Shown: piece by piece, positions 13,231 through 13,906 of the stretch
Position numbering within the stretch: the first letter of the stretch is position 1
How the letters are laid out: the number at the start of each line of letters is the position of its first letter
Origin: Candidatus Treponema excrementipullorum
GTDB taxonomy: Bacteria; Spirochaetota; Spirochaetia; Treponematales; Treponemataceae
Assembly (NCBI GenBank): GCA_018883625.1
Contig: JAHLFV010000183.1
Coordinates: 1 to 13,906, forward strand
Reading direction: 5' to 3'
Length of the DNA: 13,906 bases
Notes under the pieces: generated by a model
Told to the model about the DNA's origin: nothing
The model's database searches: none
What the model saw: the letters and a program-made list of their open reading frames with translations, nothing else
Position numbers and translations under genes: made by a program

Positions 13231-13827
13231 GTGGACAGTATTCGCACTGTAAAGCAGATCTCGCAGGATTGTTTCGGTATAACTACTTCTGCGGGATCTT
13301 CTTTTTATATCCGGACGGTTTATTTAAAACATATTTCCCAAGATGATCTGTTTGTGGGAAGATGTCTGGATGAGGAATCTGTTGAGGATTTGACAGAGGC
13401 TTATGGATGTTTTGCAGCAGAAAAATACGCCTGTTCTTATTTGGAAAGCAGAGAGCAGGGACGTTTTATGCTGACGCAAAAACTATTAAAAAAAGGCTAT
13501 GAAAAAAAGTATATAGAACAAGCTTTAGATTACTTGGAACAACGAAATTACTTAGATGATTTTCGATTTGCAGAGGCTTGGCTTCGCAACAGAATGATTC
13601 ATCACACAGAAGGTAGGGTGAAACTGCTAGGAGAGTTGATGATGCGAGGTATAGATCGTTATGTTGCCGAGAAAGCTCTTGACAGTTTTTTTTCTTCCTT
13701 CGATGAAACGATGCTTTTGGAAAAGGCTATAGACAAGTATAAGCGTCAGGGAATGAGTACTGAAGTAATGAAAAAGAAACTTATGAGTAAAGGGTTTTGT
13801 TATAAGTCGATTCTCTTAAAAATCTAA
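13231..13827 (+). CDS. recX: RecX-family regulator of RecA
   Basis: Cytoplasmic protein of 198 residues that binds RecA filaments and modulates recombination and the SOS response. The N-terminal ~55 residues (SAGSSFYIRTVYLKH) are the usual beta-containing lead-in. Three-helix RecX repeats follow: AEKYACSYLESREQGRFMLTQKLLKKGY, then YLDDFRFAEAWLRNRM, a middle repeat with LGELMMRGI, and a last one with KKKLMSKGF. Two GTG codons compete, 13228 and 13231. AGCAGG ends at 13225, so 13231 has the better spacing (5 nt against 2). It follows rpsI instead of recA, so it may be read through from the ribosomal operon. A terminator-like hairpin lies inside its first 25 codons. Confidence 0.9.
   Translation: MDSIRTVKQISQDCFGITTSAGSSFYIRTVYLKHISQDDLFVGRCLDEESVEDLTEAYGCFAAEKYACSYLESREQGRFMLTQKLLKKGYEKKYIEQALDYLEQRNYLDDFRFAEAWLRNRMIHHTEGRVKLLGELMMRGIDRYVAEKALDSFFSSFDETMLLEKAIDKYKRQGMSTEVMKKKLMSKGFCYKSILLKI
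13256..13306 (+). terminator. Terminator-like hairpin inside the start of recX
   Basis: AGATCTCGCAGGA (13256-13268) pairs with TTCTGCGGGATCT (13287-13299) over 13 positions, two of them wobbles, around an 18-nt loop. TCTTTTTATAT follows. It looks like a rho-independent terminator for rplM-rpsI, yet sits within recX codons that match the RecX N-terminal region. It could attenuate recX transcription. Confidence 0.55.
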
Positions 13828-13906
13828 AAAAAATAAATGTATAAAGTTTTTTTATAAAATCTGCTTTATCCACTTACTTTATAGCTTGTTATTTTTATCT
13901 TATGGG

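Noticed and set aside
1..13906. CRISPR array, prophage, toxin-antitoxin, transposase or defence genes
   Set aside because: No spaced direct repeats and no matching protein motifs were found; nearly all of the window is housekeeping genes.

Overview
This is ordinary chromosomal sequence from a spirochaete, most likely a Treponema-type organism. That rests on recalled similarity, not on a search. FabV closely resembles the Treponema denticola trans-2-enoyl-CoA reductase from its first residues. The FG-GAP/EF-hand-like secreted protein resembles the pallilysin-related family of treponemes, and its neighbours (MiaB, a SPOR-domain protein) fit. Base composition is moderately AT-rich, except for the first ~180 bases, which are visibly richer in G+C and which I cannot assign.

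Layout. 1-223: unassigned left edge. 224-1525 (-): fabV, divergent from a sirtuin at 1695-2429 (+). The sirtuin converges on a CBS/DRTGG-containing Mn-dependent inorganic pyrophosphatase at 2533-4185 (-), across a ~100-bp inverted-repeat-rich patch flanked by a 9-bp direct repeat. The pyrophosphatase is divergent from adenylate kinase at 4346-4978 (+). A strong bidirectional terminator separates adk from an orphan acetolactate synthase large subunit at 5106-6827 (-). Divergent from that is a forward group: miaB (7061-8449), a small LapA-like membrane protein (8462-8746) and a secreted SPOR-domain protein (8855-9844). This group ends exactly where a reverse pair begins: a secreted FG-GAP-like protein (9845-11389) behind a class I methyltransferase (11402-12154). 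The right end is a forward rplM-rpsI-recX operon (12374-13827) with a structured leader.

How the genes relate. Most are housekeeping genes: type II fatty acid synthesis or acyl-CoA reduction, nucleotide and pyrophosphate balance, branched-chain amino acid or acetoin precursor synthesis, tRNA modification, ribosomal proteins and recombination control. The adk/pyrophosphatase pair is the most suggestive link. Bateman-type pyrophosphatases sense adenine nucleotides, Adk interconverts those nucleotides, and the two genes share one short divergent promoter region.

I found no CRISPR array, tRNA, rRNA, transposase, phage gene or defence system, and nothing I would call a new system. The points worth a second look are small: a ~36-residue insertion in FabV, a terminator-like hairpin inside the start of recX, possible leaderless starts behind extended -10 promoters, a MITE-like intergenic patch, and several leader or operator-like palindromes.
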